DNA from: Serripes groenlandicus
Lineage: Eukaryota; Mollusca; Bivalvia; Cardiida; Cardiidae
Assembly: GCA_031761405.1 (NCBI GenBank)
Contig: JASEVX010000007.1
Coordinates: 36,274,849 to 36,338,848 of the forward strand
Direction of reading: 5' to 3'
Length of the DNA stretch: 64,000 nucleotides
The position numbers were made by a program, and so were the translations under genes. The number at the start of each line of letters is the position of its first letter. Within the stretch, counting starts at the first letter, position 1. Below the pieces are notes generated by a model. That model did not search any database. It saw only the letters and a list, made by a program, of their open reading frames with translations, and had not been told where the DNA came from. This document shows positions 29,868 through 39,661 of the stretch, one piece after another.

Positions 29868-30097
29868 TTAACCCTTTCCCTCATATAGACGCTTTCTGAC
29901 GCCTCTGCAGCAGACGGCTTTTTGAAAACATAGTGACAAAAGAAGAAATTGCACAAAACGTGCAATTTCTCCTTTTGCCACAATGTTTTCCACATTTAGT
30001 CATAGGTTATCCATTCAATTATGGAGATTTTCTATGTTTTGACAAAATATGTTCAAAGTCGTCTGCTGCAGAATTTTTGCATGAGGGAAAGGGTCAA
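29868..30097 (+). mobile_element. Young TTAA-hairpin MITE
   Basis: Near-consensus. Core GCACAAAACGTGC. The right end is GAGGGAAAGGGTCAA. Confidence 0.94.
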
Positions 30098-30343
30098 CTT
30101 CTCCTTATCTGGCCAATCTATATTATTATTATCTATAAAGACTAGACTGTCTAGAGAAAATTGCAAGATACAGAGTGGAGTCAACTGTCACCTAAAAAAG
30201 GAAAATAAAATTATCTTAGGAAATACGTAAGAGAATAATCTAAATTAAGCTCAATCCAAACATGCTTTCAAGAGAGAAAAATTAAAGCCATCATTCCAGA
30301 AAAATATGTCATTGAAAAATTTAGAATTGCATTTATAAGGTTA

Positions 30344-30543
30344 TTAACCCTTTCCTTCATGTAGACGCTTTCTGACGCCTCTGCAGCAGACGGCTTTTTG
30401 AAAACATAGTGACAAAAGAAGAAATTGCACAAAACGTGCAATTTCTCCTTTTGCCACAATGTTTTCCACTTTTTGTCATACTGGTTATGCATTCAATTAT
30501 GGAGATTTTTTATTTTTTGAGAAAATATGTTCAAAGTCGTCTG
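30344..30543 (+). mobile_element. Young TTAA-hairpin MITE, right arm lost
   Basis: TTAACCCTTTCCTTCATG to TTCAAAGTCGTCTG, where it joins an older copy. Confidence 0.92.
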
Positions 30544-30745
30544 GCAAAAGAAGAAATTGCTCATTATGCTCATAATGAGCAATTACTCCTTTTGCCACAA
30601 TATTTTCAAGTCTATTCAATAATTATACATGTACAAGCATTTGTAGAATTTTTTTATATTTTTGACAACTTTGGCAACAGACAACTTTGCAGAAAACATA
30701 TAGTCAAAAATGTGGAAATTGTCTATAAAGGAAAGTGACAACTTG
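30544..30745 (+). mobile_element. Old MITE joined to the preceding copy
   Basis: Starts within the inner stem (GCAAAAGAAGAAATTGCTC). The core is duplicated (CATTATGCTCATAATGAGC). A spacer-first piece with CAACAGACAACTTTGC follows. Confidence 0.7.
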
Positions 30746-32080
30746 GAAGATTCCGGGGAAATATATATTGTTCAATCTGAATTGAGTAAAGAGTTACCAA
30801 GACAACAATATATTCTCAATTTAGCAGAATAAATGCACTTAATGCAAATCAGATTAGACATGCATTGTAGAAGTTTCGTTCAGAATAGGAATTAAATTTC
30901 CATGCATTAGATTGAAGACTTTTCCACCCAAATAAGTAAATGAATCATTCAACATTTCAAAGTTTTGCACACAATATATTCAAAAATACATCGCAAATAT
31001 CTTAACATGAATGTCTGAAAAAAATCTTATATCACTATCATTCACATCAAACTGTGTTATCTATTGTATATTGTCTAATTCAGATTTCACTAAAAATATG
31101 TGCTAAAAGTCCACTATTTAAAATATGTCTAAGTTGCATTTCACTAGTTTATGTCTAATAGTTTCCTAGCTAGTTGATGTCTAAATAATTTCCTATCTAA
31201 ATATGTCTGCACGTTTCCATGCAGAGTACCTAGTTTAGATCATCTAAATGATAGTCTATAATTCAATGGTTAACTCTTCTTGCAAACCACCTGGATAATA
31301 AGTATGAACTATTTTTCTTCATTCAAATGAAGCAATAATAATGTCAGACAAAATGAGCCTGTGAAATTTGGAGTGGGGACCTAGAATTATAACAGTTGCA
31401 GCTCAGGTCTACTACAAAATCGAGACAATTCAGGTAACTGACTGTTTTATACCTGCAAAGCAGAAAACTTTCTGAAAATGCGGAAAAGTTACAAATTGCT
31501 CCCAGCGAGCAAACTTTCGGGACTTCGAAACTACTAGCAAAAATAAATATCAGCCTGCACATCTTTGCAAACCAATCAGGATCCTCTATTGTCTACCTCA
31601 TTTTGCAAAGTGGATCCTAGAAGTCCCGGAAAACCATTGTGACCTTAGAGCCAAACCAAAATGGGGTCATAATTTTCATTACTTAAAAAACATCCGAGGG
31701 GTTTGATTTTCATATGTTACGTACGTCCCATACAATGGATGGACACATTTTACAACCTGTCTAGACTAGACTTTTGAGTTATCGCTACAGTAAGAAACCC
31801 ATTCACTACTGAAAAAAGTCTGTTTATAGAAAGTTATGACCTTAATTTCCAAGCCTTTTTTAGATAACTTATTCTTTTTTATCTTTTTAGTTATCAATAA
31901 CATCAATTTCATTTGCCAGGGCAAAGAACAGAAGACTGCACTAACCATTTCCGCTTATTGTTTACCAAATGTGAAACCCGTGCCATAAGTAAAGCAACAG
32001 GCCAGCCGGTGCATCTAAATATTGCCATCTGATATTCATAGAATATGGTCGCTTCTACTGAATGCAACCCTGGGACAATT
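30746..32080. other. Long intron stretch, nothing recognised
   Basis: About 1.3 kb without TTAA-hairpin copies, unusual for this window. 31080-31240 has four spaced ATGTCTAA/TAGTTTCCTA-type words. Short open frames on the minus strand have no recognisable domain. Confidence 0.5.
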
Positions 32081-32317
32081 TTAAACCGTTCCCATCAATA
32101 ACGCGGTTTGACGCATCTGCAGCAGACGACTTTTGTAAAAACATTATGATAAAATAAGAAATTGCTCAAAATGAGCAATTTCTCCTTTTGCCAAAATGTT
32201 TTCAACCTTTTTTCAGTATTTATGTATGCCTCCATTTCTAGAGATTTTCCATATCTTGAGTACTTTTTTTTTTCAAAATCTTGTGCTGCAGATTTGTTGT
32301 ATGTGAGAAAGGGTTAA
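32081..32317 (+). mobile_element. Old TTAA-hairpin MITE
   Basis: TTAAACCGTTCCCATCAATAACG to GTGAGAAAGGGTTAA. Core GCTCAAAATGAGC. Confidence 0.88.
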
Positions 32318-32515
32318 CCTGATGAAGATGACTTCTGCCATCTAATGCAGCATACAACTTTGTAAAACATTGAGTTAAATGAAGAAAATAGTCAAAGCAA
32401 TGTATGAACATTTTATATTCAATCATTTAGACTTTACATGTTTTTCTCAAAATGTTTTCCAAAGCAGATGACCGTATAAATATTGCATCAGGTTAATATA
32501 CAAAGATGCTTTGAA
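32314..32515 (+). mobile_element. Very old MITE sharing TTAA with its neighbour
   Basis: TTAACCTGATGAAGATGAC onwards: AATGCAGCATACAACTTTG and CTCAAAATGTTTTCC are the only clear remains. Confidence 0.45.
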
Positions 32516-32525
32516 AAGAAAAGGG

Positions 32526-32734
32526 ATAACCCATTCCCACATACAACAAATCTGCGTCAGACGACCTTGAAAACATTCACTTCAAAAATATGGAAACTCT
32601 CTATAAATGGAAGAAAAATTATTGAATAAAGTTGAAAACATATTGAGCCATTTCTCCTTTTGCCACAATGTTTTCAAAAGTTGTCTGCTTCAAAGGCATC
32701 AGACACCGTCTCTATGAGGACGGGAAAGGGTTAA
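32526..32734 (-). mobile_element. Old TTAA-hairpin MITE
   Basis: ATAACCCATTCCCACATACAAC to GACGGGAAAGGGTTAA. The inner left stem is partly deleted. Confidence 0.85.
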
Positions 32735-32877
32735 AACACCATTCAAGGTAAAAGAATTATTCAAAGTTCATTTACTACTTCCAGCATAGGTAATAATAAA
32801 CTAATACTTGCTTTATCCAGGTGGTGTGAACAAGATAATTAGCCATTACAAATTTATAAAACAGAAATGGGAATTAC

Positions 32878-32995
32878 CGATTTACTGAGTACCACTCCGG
32901 CCAGAGATTGACAATAACTTGACGGATCGTGGACGCAGTGGTTGTCATAGACACACCAGTCACATGACCAGGAATTGTTCGTACACTGGGTACAG
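32878..32995 (-). CDS. PLXNB: Plexin exon 5: PSI2 core
   Basis: 1 nt plus 39 codons: CTQCTNNSWSCDWCVYDNHC, then VHDPSSYC... ending VVLSKS. The C..C....W.C.WC....C pattern is a clear PSI module, the second of three in plexins. The acceptor is TTATTTCAG after a T-rich tract and the donor TCG|GTAATT. It ends in phase 0. PSI2 links IPT1 to IPT2 in the rigid ectodomain arc. Confidence 0.92.
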
Positions 32996-33045
32996 CTGAA
33001 ATAAAAAAAAATCAGAAATTAGCGGTGCTCTGCTAAAATCCAACC

Positions 33046-33238
33046 TTAACCCTTTCCCATACGACTTTGAAAAGATCTGGTAATTTTTTTCGAAATTCTC
33101 AATTAATGAAAGAACAATTATTGAATAAAGTTGTAAACATTGTGGCAAAAGGAGAAATTGCTCATTTTGCCACAATGCTTTTAAAAGTCGTCAGCTGCAG
33201 AGGCGTCAGAAAAAGGTCTATATGAGGGAAAGATTTAA
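33046..33238 (-). mobile_element. Old TTAA-hairpin MITE, core trimmed
   Basis: TTAACCCTTTCCCATACGAC to GAGGGAAAGATTTAA. The hairpin tip is lost: AAATTGCTCATTTTGCCACAATG. Confidence 0.85.
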
Positions 33239-33339
33239 TGTAATATCTACACAATATGGAAAAACAACTGCCTGTGCTTACATGCTTGAAGGATCAAAAC
33301 AGATACTGTTTTACGGAAGCTTCTTTAATCCTTTTATGA

Positions 33340-33440
33340 CTAATTGGCAAACAGTGCAGATCCAGATCAAGCTGTGCCACCAAATCTAGATCTGCACTGG
33401 TCTTGGTCGGTTTTCACAGAGTGCCATTCCAGTAGAGTTC
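33340..33440. repeat. R5 repeat
   Basis: CAGTGCAGATCCAGATCAAG and CTAGATCTGCACTGG form an inverted pair. Confidence 0.5.
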
Positions 33441-33558
33441 TTCACCACAGGTGTGAAACATCAATTTATTCAAGACAGCTAGAGATTTCAAACAAAGACA
33501 ATCCTGTGTCGCCTACTAACAAGTCAGTAAGTAAAAAGAGGTGAAGAAACTTGCCTAC

Positions 33559-33655
33559 CTTGAGAAACTGCTGCAGTTAAAGTAGGTGAAATTTTGTGCC
33601 AGAAACACTTTGCCTGTCTCACTGGAGTTGAGCGCAATGGTGACATTTTGACTTC
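33559..33655 (-). CDS. PLXNB: Plexin exon 4: end of IPT1, start of PSI2
   Basis: 97 nt: two bases finish a Gly codon, 31 codons follow (SQNVTIALNSSETGKVFLAQ, then NFTYFNCSSFS), and two bases start a Ser codon. NVT, NSS, NFT and NCS are glycosylation sequons. FNCSS begins PSI2, whose first Cys is followed in the next exon by CTQC. The acceptor is TTATTTCAG and the donor AAG|GTAGGC. Confidence 0.9.
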
Positions 33656-33776
33656 CTGAAATAACAAAATAAGGCATGGTGTCAAAATAATGTTATAGTC
33701 TGTAAGGTATATCAATTATCATCGCAAGTACATACACAAAGGGGCTGCCCATCTTACAGTTCATCAGCTAATGCAT

Positions 33777-33973
33777 TTAACCTTATTTCCAACCTGCAAA
33801 TATATTTTGATGTTTATGCATATGTCTTTTGCATCATGAGCAATTTCTCCATTAACCACAATTATTTCTATTTTTAAGAATAACAGTTTCATTAATGCAG
33901 ATTGTCAACAGTTTCGCTTATATGTTTTCAAAGTTACCTGCTGCAATTTTGTTGTAAGTTGGAAAGGGGTTAT
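33777..33973 (+). mobile_element. Old TTAA-hairpin MITE, left stem deleted
   Basis: TTAACCTTATTTCCAACCTGC, CATGAGCAATTTCTCC without its left partner, GTTGGAAAGGGGTTAT. Confidence 0.7.
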
Positions 33974-34007
33974 AGTCAAACAATGTAGATCATGGAAGTT
34001 TGTTTGG

Positions 34008-34167
34008 ATAACCCTTTCCCTCATATAGACGCTTTCTGATGCTTTTGCCACAATGTTTTCCACTTTTAGTCATAGGTTATCCATTCAATTATAGAGATTT
34101 TCTACTTTTTAACAAAATATGTTCAAAGTCGTCTGCTGCAGAATTGTTGTATGAGGGAAAGGGATAA
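34008..34167 (+). mobile_element. Young MITE lacking the left hairpin arm (160 bp)
   Basis: CCCTCATATAGACGCTTTCTG jumps from TGATGC straight to TTTTGCCACAATGTTTTCC. The spacer and right end are intact. Confidence 0.92.
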
Positions 34168-34297
34168 ATAAGTTTCAAAGATATTTTGCTGCAACCTTGA
34201 AGAGGGAAACAATTGTTCTCTATGATCTAAAATAAATTCTGATGCAGATATGTTATATTTTAGTCATCTGTGTGGGTTAAGGCTTTTATCAGCTTTA

Positions 34298-34490
34298 TTA
34301 ACCCTTTCTTAACCCTTTCCAACTTGCTGACACATATTTTATGCATCTGAAGCAGAAAACATTTGAAAATACTGTGGCAAAAGAAGAAATTGGTCATAAT
34401 ATTCTTTCATTTATAAAGTGTTTTCGTATTTTTGCTTAATGTTTTCAAAGTCTTCTGCCGCACATTATTTGTTATCGATGGGAAGGTGTT
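34298..34490 (+). mobile_element. Old MITE with doubled left terminus
   Basis: TTAACCCTTTC is repeated directly at 34298 and 34309. The right end reads GATGGGAAGGTG. Confidence 0.75.
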
Positions 34491-34659
34491 CTTTACTATC
34501 ATATGTCCCTTTCTTACCTGGCACAATTTACACAGAAAATGACAAAAGCTATCCTAAGCAACAACAAAAAACAAATGTAAAAATAACATTATAAGTTCCT
34601 ACAGAAGTGAACTGACTTTTGTGTCACATTAGACATTTTAGCTTCCAAAAAAAAAGAGC

Positions 34660-35126
34660 TTTTATCCTTTCCTACATACAACAAATCTGCAGCAGACAAC
34701 TTTAACCCTTTCCCTCATACGACAATTCTGCAGCAGACGACTTTGAACGTATTTTGTCAAAACATAAAAAATCTCCATAATTGAATGGATAACCTATGAC
34801 AAAAAGTGGAAAACATTGTGGCAAAAGGAGAAATTGCACGTTTTGTGCAATTTCTTCTTTTGTCACTATGTTTTCAAAAAGCCGTCTGCTGCATAGGCGT
34901 TAGAAAGCGTATATATGAGGGAAAGGGTTAAAAACATTTTGGCAAACCTGTGGAAAATCTTTTTAAATATTAAAGTATGATTATTTAATAAATGTTGAAA
35001 ATATTGTCTCATAACGATGAAATTGCTCTTTTAGAGCAAAATCTCCTTTTACAAAAATGTTTTCATATTTTTAGTTGTCTGCTGCAGGTGTGTCAAAATG
35101 TGTCTGCTTATGGGAAATGGTTCAAA
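34660..35126 (-). mobile_element. Old TTAA-hairpin MITE, split by a young copy
   Basis: TTTATCCTTTCCTACATACAAC to GACAACTT, young copy, AAACATTTTGGCAAACC to TATGGGAAATGGTTCA. Confidence 0.88.
34702..34931 (-). mobile_element. Young TTAA-hairpin MITE (nested)
   Basis: Complete; core GCACGTTTTGTGC; TTAA on both sides. The site in the host arm reads ACTTTAAAAACAT once the insert is removed. Confidence 0.95.
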
Positions 35127-35248
35127 AACTATTTGCTGGTAAGAGGATGATGATTACTTTCTGTCACAATTGGTTTTCTAACCCAAATGCTCCGACACAA
35201 ATGACATAAATACAAGCACTCATAGATCTAGATAAGGCACACCATTCC

Positions 35249-35446
35249 GTGACCCTTTCCCACATACTGACGCTTTCTGACACCTCTGCAGCAGACAACT
35301 TATGTAAGAGCACTATCTCCTTTTGACACTATGTTTTCAACTCTATTCAAAGATTATATTTTCATATGTAGATATTTCCTATATTTTCGCTTAAATGTTT
35401 TCAAAGTCGACTGCTGCAGATTTGTTGTATGAGGGAAAAGGCTTAA
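35249..35446 (+). mobile_element. Old TTAA-hairpin MITE, core deleted
   Basis: GACCCTTTCCCACATACTGACG to GAGGGAAAAGGCTTAA. The left inner stem is missing. Confidence 0.8.
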
Positions 35447-35459
35447 ATCTGTATCTGAC

Positions 35460-35545
35460 TATCAAACACTGTGCTGTGGGTGATCAAAAGAACCGTCTCA
35501 GATAGAAAATACCTACTTGTACCAAGAAAACAGTGTTTTGTTTTG
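35460..35545. repeat. Worn R4 palindrome
   Basis: ACTGTGCTGTGGGTGATCAAAAG and a decayed second arm. Confidence 0.4.
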
Positions 35546-35736
35546 AAATAAGAAGGAATTGTGGGTTAAACACTGTGAGAATTGTATTATGGGTAATCGG
35601 ACTCATCCCAGATACACATGGCATTTTGGTATGAAAGCTAGGTTGCTTGACAAAGGGACAGTTTCTTTCTTTATTTTATCAGTAGGTTATATTCATCTAG
35701 AGATAACTTCAGGGAAAAAAGAAAATGCTTACAAGG

Positions 35737-35847
35737 AAAAGAGCTTTCCATATTCTTTGATAATTTTTCAAATAAAAGAGCTTGCCTTATACTTTGATCA
35801 TTTTACAAATAAAAGAGCTTTCCATATACTTTGATAATTTTGTCAGA
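35737..35847. repeat. 37-bp tandem repeat x 3
   Basis: AAAAGAGCTTTCCATATTC and variants repeat at 37-bp steps. It lies 85 bp below the exon 3 donor. Confidence 0.88.
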
Positions 35848-35931
35848 TGCTTTCAAAGCAAAAGACTCTTTATTAAATATATGGAATGGTTTTAGAAGTT
35901 TGTCAATGGAGAAAGAAGTTGATAGCGTTAC

Positions 35932-36079
35932 CGGAGATGACGAAGCCAGAATTGCGGATGTCTGGGGCAAAACACTTGACCCCGTAGGACCAAATATCTG
36001 CCGGAGATGTCTGGTTCAGTTCGGGAAACACGCATGTATAATTACTGCCATTCGGGAGTTGATAAATCGTCAGGTATAG
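35932..36079 (-). CDS. PLXNB: Plexin exon 3: IPT1 core
   Basis: 49 codons plus 1 nt. It reads LYLTIYQLPNGSNYTCVFPE followed by a segment with KCFAPDIRNSGFVISG. The 'NYTCVF' and second Cys (KCFAP) are the paired cysteines of plexin IPT1. NGS and NQT are N-glycosylation sequons, consistent with an extracellular position. The acceptor is CATTTCAG and the donor CCG|GTAACG. A 148-nt exon ending in phase 1 is completed by GA of exon 4 to give Gly. A plus-strand open frame covers the same bases and is a shadow. Confidence 0.9.
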
Positions 36080-36107
36080 CTGAAATGACATCATAAAAAA
36101 GAAATGA

Positions 36108-36334
36108 ACATTTTCCCGCATACAACAAATCTGCAGGGCATGACTTCAAAAAGATATCTAAGCAAAGCAACGGAAAATTATCTATAAATAAAAGATTAAT
36201 TGTTAAAGAGAGTTGAATATATTGTGTCAACAGGAGATTTTGCTCATTATAAGCAATTTCTCTGTTTGTCAAAATGCCTTCAAAACGAGTAATTGCAGAT
36301 GTGTCACAATACGTCTACATTATGGAAAGGGTTA
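36108..36334 (-). mobile_element. Old TTAA-hairpin MITE
   Basis: TTTTCCCGCATACAACAAATC to ATGGAAAGGGTTATAA. It begins 29 bp above the exon 3 acceptor. Confidence 0.8.
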
Positions 36335-36344
36335 TAATATCACA

Positions 36345-36480
36345 TCAGGACATTTCTCCTTTTAATTGGCATATTAATGTTTTCAAATCAATCGAAAAAT
36401 TAAACTTTTAATCAAGTAGAATTACCAAAGTTTTGCCTGTAGATGTGCTGCAAATGTGTTGTATGTGTAACACAGGTTAA
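36345..36480 (+). mobile_element. Old MITE, right half
   Basis: ACATTTCTCCTTTTAATTGG, spacer, GTGTTGTATGTGTAACACAGG, TTAA shared with the next copy. Confidence 0.55.
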
Positions 36481-36696
36481 CCCTTTCCCACTTACAGACA
36501 CACTTTGACAAATTAACAGCAGACAACTATTGAAAACATTGTGACAAAAGGAGAAATTGCTCAAAATGAGCAATTTCTTCTTTTGTCACAATGTTTTCAA
36601 CTCTATTTAATAATATTGATAGGGATTTTCCACACTTGTTCAAAGATGTTTTCAAAGTTGTCTGCTGCAAATGTGTTGTATGTGCGAAAAGGTTAA
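36477..36696 (+). mobile_element. Old TTAA-hairpin MITE
   Basis: TTAACCCTTTCCCACTTACAG to TGCGAAAAGGTTAA. Core GCTCAAAATGAGC and a perfect 20-bp inner stem. Confidence 0.92.
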
Positions 36697-36861
36697 GGCA
36701 TGAATACTTAAATTCTTAAAATCCTAAGAATGACAACATCTCTCTGTTTATCATTACAGGTTGCAAGAGGACTATCTATAGACAATACAATGAACATTTC
36801 AACTTTTTTGTCAAAAAAAAAGAAGAAGCTTCAAAGTATAATTATATATAGATTACAAGCC

Positions 36862-37076
36862 TTAACCCTTTCCCTCATATAGACGCTTTCTGACGCCTCT
36901 GCAGCAGACTGCTTTTTGAAACCATAGTGACAAATTAGAAAAAAATTGCTTAAAACGAGCAATTTCTACTTTTGACACAATGTTTTCCACTTTTAATCAT
37001 AGGTTATCCATTCAATTATAGAGATTTTCTACTTTTTTACAAAATATGTTCAAAGTCGTATGAGGGAAAGGGTTAA
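36862..37076 (+). mobile_element. Young TTAA-hairpin MITE, 15-bp right-arm deletion
   Basis: TTAACCCTTTCCCTCATATAG; near the end AAAGTCGTATGAGGG replaces AAAGTCGTCTGC...TCGTATGAGGG, a deletion between two TCGT words. Confidence 0.93.
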
Positions 37077-37275
37077 AGGTGCAACTGGCATGAAAAAGCA
37101 TAGGAACATCATACATTTTAGCACATAACTTTTTGCCTCCCCAAGAAAAACTTGTGACAGTAGAACATTACATTTTGTGTTCCTTAGGAAACATTGCACT
37201 ATTGAATTATTGAGAGCAGAACTTAAGCCGTAAACATTCTACTGGCATGAAAAAGCATATGAACAGAATACATGT
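37077..37275. repeat. Duplicated unique segment, empty copy
   Basis: CTGGCATGAAAAAGCATA at 37085 and again at 37238; CATAACTTTTTGCCTCC to TGTTCCTTAGGA recurs at 37502-37565. The second copy is interrupted by a MITE. Confidence 0.75.
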
Positions 37276-37501
37276 TTATTTTTTCCCACCTACAGCAAAT
37301 ATGAGGACTTTTAAAACATCTTGGAAAATATGGAAAATCTCCAAAAATGAAAGCTGATTTATTGACAAGAGTTGAAAACACATTGGCAAAAAAAAGAAAT
37401 TTCTCATTTTGAGCAATTTCTTCTTTTGCAACAATGGCTATAAATGTTGTCTGCTGCAGATGCATCAGAGTGTGTCTATGAATGGGAAAGGGAAGGGTTA
37501 A
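37276..37501 (-). mobile_element. Old TTAA-hairpin MITE
   Basis: TTTATTTTTTCCCACCTACAGC to GGGAAGGGTTAA. Core TCTCATTTTGAGC. Confidence 0.82.
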
Positions 37502-37738
37502 ACATATAACTATTTGTCTCTGATAAAAAAACTTATGACAACCAAACATTATTTTTTAGTTCCTTAGGACCTTTGTTATTCAGTATCTATTACAAAAAAA
37601 ACATGTCAAAGGATTCTAAAAATTCTCTGAGGAATCCAGCAGTCTACTAGAGACCATAACTTTAACACTGTAACATTACAAAAAACATGATCAGTTGTAG
37701 GCCAAACAGATGCCTATATAAGGTCGAGTGAAGTATTA

Positions 37739-37967
37739 TTAACCCATTCCCACATACAACAAGTCTGCAGCAGACGACTTTGAAAACTTAGTGACAAAAA
37801 CCTGAAAAATCTCCATAAAAGATAGCTTCATTGTTAAATAAAGTTGAAAACATTGTGGCCAAAGGAGAAAATGCTCATCATGAGCAATTTCACCTTTGGC
37901 CACAATGTTTTTGAAAGTCGTCTGCTGCTATTGCGTCAAAATGCGTCTGCAAGAGGGAAACGGATAG
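37739..37967 (-). mobile_element. TTAA-hairpin MITE, GGCCAAAGG subclass
   Basis: TTAACCCATTCCCACATACAAC; stem GTGGCCAAAGGAGAAA/CACCTTTGGCCAC; GTCTGCTGCTATTGCGTC; end GAGGGAAACGGATAG. Confidence 0.9.
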
Positions 37968-38283
37968 ATAACGTTGAGTGAAGTATTCTTTTAGTCCAGC
38001 AGATTCATGGAAGAATTGTGCTATTTATGGTAAAAGCATGAAATTTGGAATATATGCTCAGAATGCAGTTCTGAACAAAATAAGCTAGGGAGGCACTCTC
38101 AATTAATTATACTTCCGGTTTTATTTCCAATATGGCAGATAACAAAGATGACATAGTCTTATTTTGTATTTGTCGACCATGAGCGACTCATATATATGTC
38201 AATAATAGTATCTGGAAATAAGCCTGTATCTATAAATATTTCACCCCTGAACCTGTACGTATAACTGACTGACTTCAACTTGC
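37968..38283. other. Intron, nothing recognised
   Basis: No supported feature. Confidence 0.5.
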
Positions 38284-38476
38284 TTAAATCATTTCCAACT
38301 TGCAGACGCGTTTTGTGACAGCTAGCAGAGGACTTTTGAAAACAACTGATGAGCAATACCTACATTTGCCACAATTGTTTTAACTGCATTCAATAACTAA
38401 ACTCTCCTTTTGAAGAGATTGTCGCTTTTTATTCAAATTTTTCTGCTGCAGATGTGTTGCATGTGGGAAAGGTGTT
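38284..38476 (+). mobile_element. Old TTAA-hairpin MITE, inner stem deleted
   Basis: AATCATTTCCAACTTGCAGACGC to GCATGTGGGAAAGGTG. Confidence 0.7.
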
Positions 38477-38547
38477 GGTTTTGTTCATATTAATTAAACC
38501 ATCATGCTGATTCTAAGCGATTTTCTACTTATCCCACAATGTTTAGT

Positions 38548-38965
38548 TCTTTGCCACATACATCAAATCTGAAACAGACACCTTTGAAAACATCTAGGCA
38601 AGTAAACACATGGTCAATCTCTATGAAGCTTGTTTTGAGGAATTTTTCCTTCCATCATTATGTTTTCAAAAGTCATCTGCTGCTGCGTCGGAAAGTGTCT
38701 CGAGGGCTTGGCGTGAAATGGTTGTAACTAAAAACCTATTTTGAGATCCCTGGTTTAGGGGCAATTTTGACCCCTTTGTAAACAATGCAAATTTAGGTGC
38801 CATTGCTCAGAACGAGCAATGGCACCTAAATTTCCATTGTTTACCAAAAATAATGATTTAACCCTTATAAAGACTTTATGGCGAGGTGTATAACCTTGGT
38901 AAAAAAATATAAATTTTAGTTACAACCGTTTCATGCCAAGCCCTCGGTCTGTATGTGGCAAAGGG
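38548..38965 (-). mobile_element. Old MITE split by a palindromic element
   Basis: GTTCTTTGCCACATACATCAAATC to GGAAAGTGTCT, insert 38701-38946, then GTCTGTATGTGGCAAAGGG. Confidence 0.75.
38701..38946. mobile_element. 246-bp palindromic element with 4-bp target duplication
   Basis: The left end CGAGGGCTTGGCGTGAAATG matches the reverse of the right end CATGCCAAGCCCTCG, continuing through GGTTGTAACTA. GTCT flanks both sides. The centre (38778-38843) is a near-perfect hairpin, CCATTGCTCAGAACGAGCAATGG at its tip. Confidence 0.85.
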
Positions 38966-39233
38966 ATTAGTTGTCTGCTGCAAAGGCAAATGTCCTCCGT
39001 ATCTGGGAGTGTTCAGAAAAGCAAACAAAAAACACTTCTCCTCACATAGAATATAACCACTGTCATATTTTGCATAATTTTTGTCTGTTTCATAAAGCAT
39101 GTCTGCTGACGGCCAGAAAATGTTAACTTGCTTTGTGAGAACTCTAAATCATCAGCTCATAAATTCAATAACAAATATAGCTGGCTGTGGGAATTGTTTC
39201 TTGAACTCTTGTCTTGTTCCCTTTTGGGCAAAA

Positions 39234-39466
39234 TTAACCCTTTCCCACATACAACAGATCTGCAGCAGACGCCTTTGAAAACATGGTAACAAAAACCTGA
39301 AAAATCTCCATAAAAGATAGCTTCATTGTTAAATAAAGTTGAAAACAATGTTGCCAAAAGAAAAAATGCTCATCATGAGTAATTTCACCTTTGGCCACAA
39401 TGTTTTCACAAGTCGTCTGCTGCTATTGCGTCAAAATGCGTCTGCAGGTGGGTGGGAAAAGGTTAA
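39234..39466 (-). mobile_element. TTAA-hairpin MITE, GGCCAAAGG subclass
   Basis: TTAACCCTTTCCCACATACAAC, CACCTTTGGCCACAATG, GTCTGCTGCTATTGCGTC, GTGGGAAAAGGTTAA. Confidence 0.9.
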
Positions 39467-39661
39467 GAAAGATCTCTATGCAATTGGAACAGTGTTCTTT
39501 CATTTCAAAAGTTTAAGAATCAAAGATGCATTTGCGTACCCCCAAAAAACAGACAACATTTAGTGCCTTTGCTGCAGTTGATATTTGAGAATATTTTGGA
39601 GAAATTGTTTAAAATTATATCCTTTGGCCAAAGCTGAGGACAATATAACTTTCTTGCTTAA

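Noticed and set aside
35831..36079. 82-codon plus-strand frame over exon 3.
   Set aside because: It is antisense to a well-supported plexin exon with matching phases.
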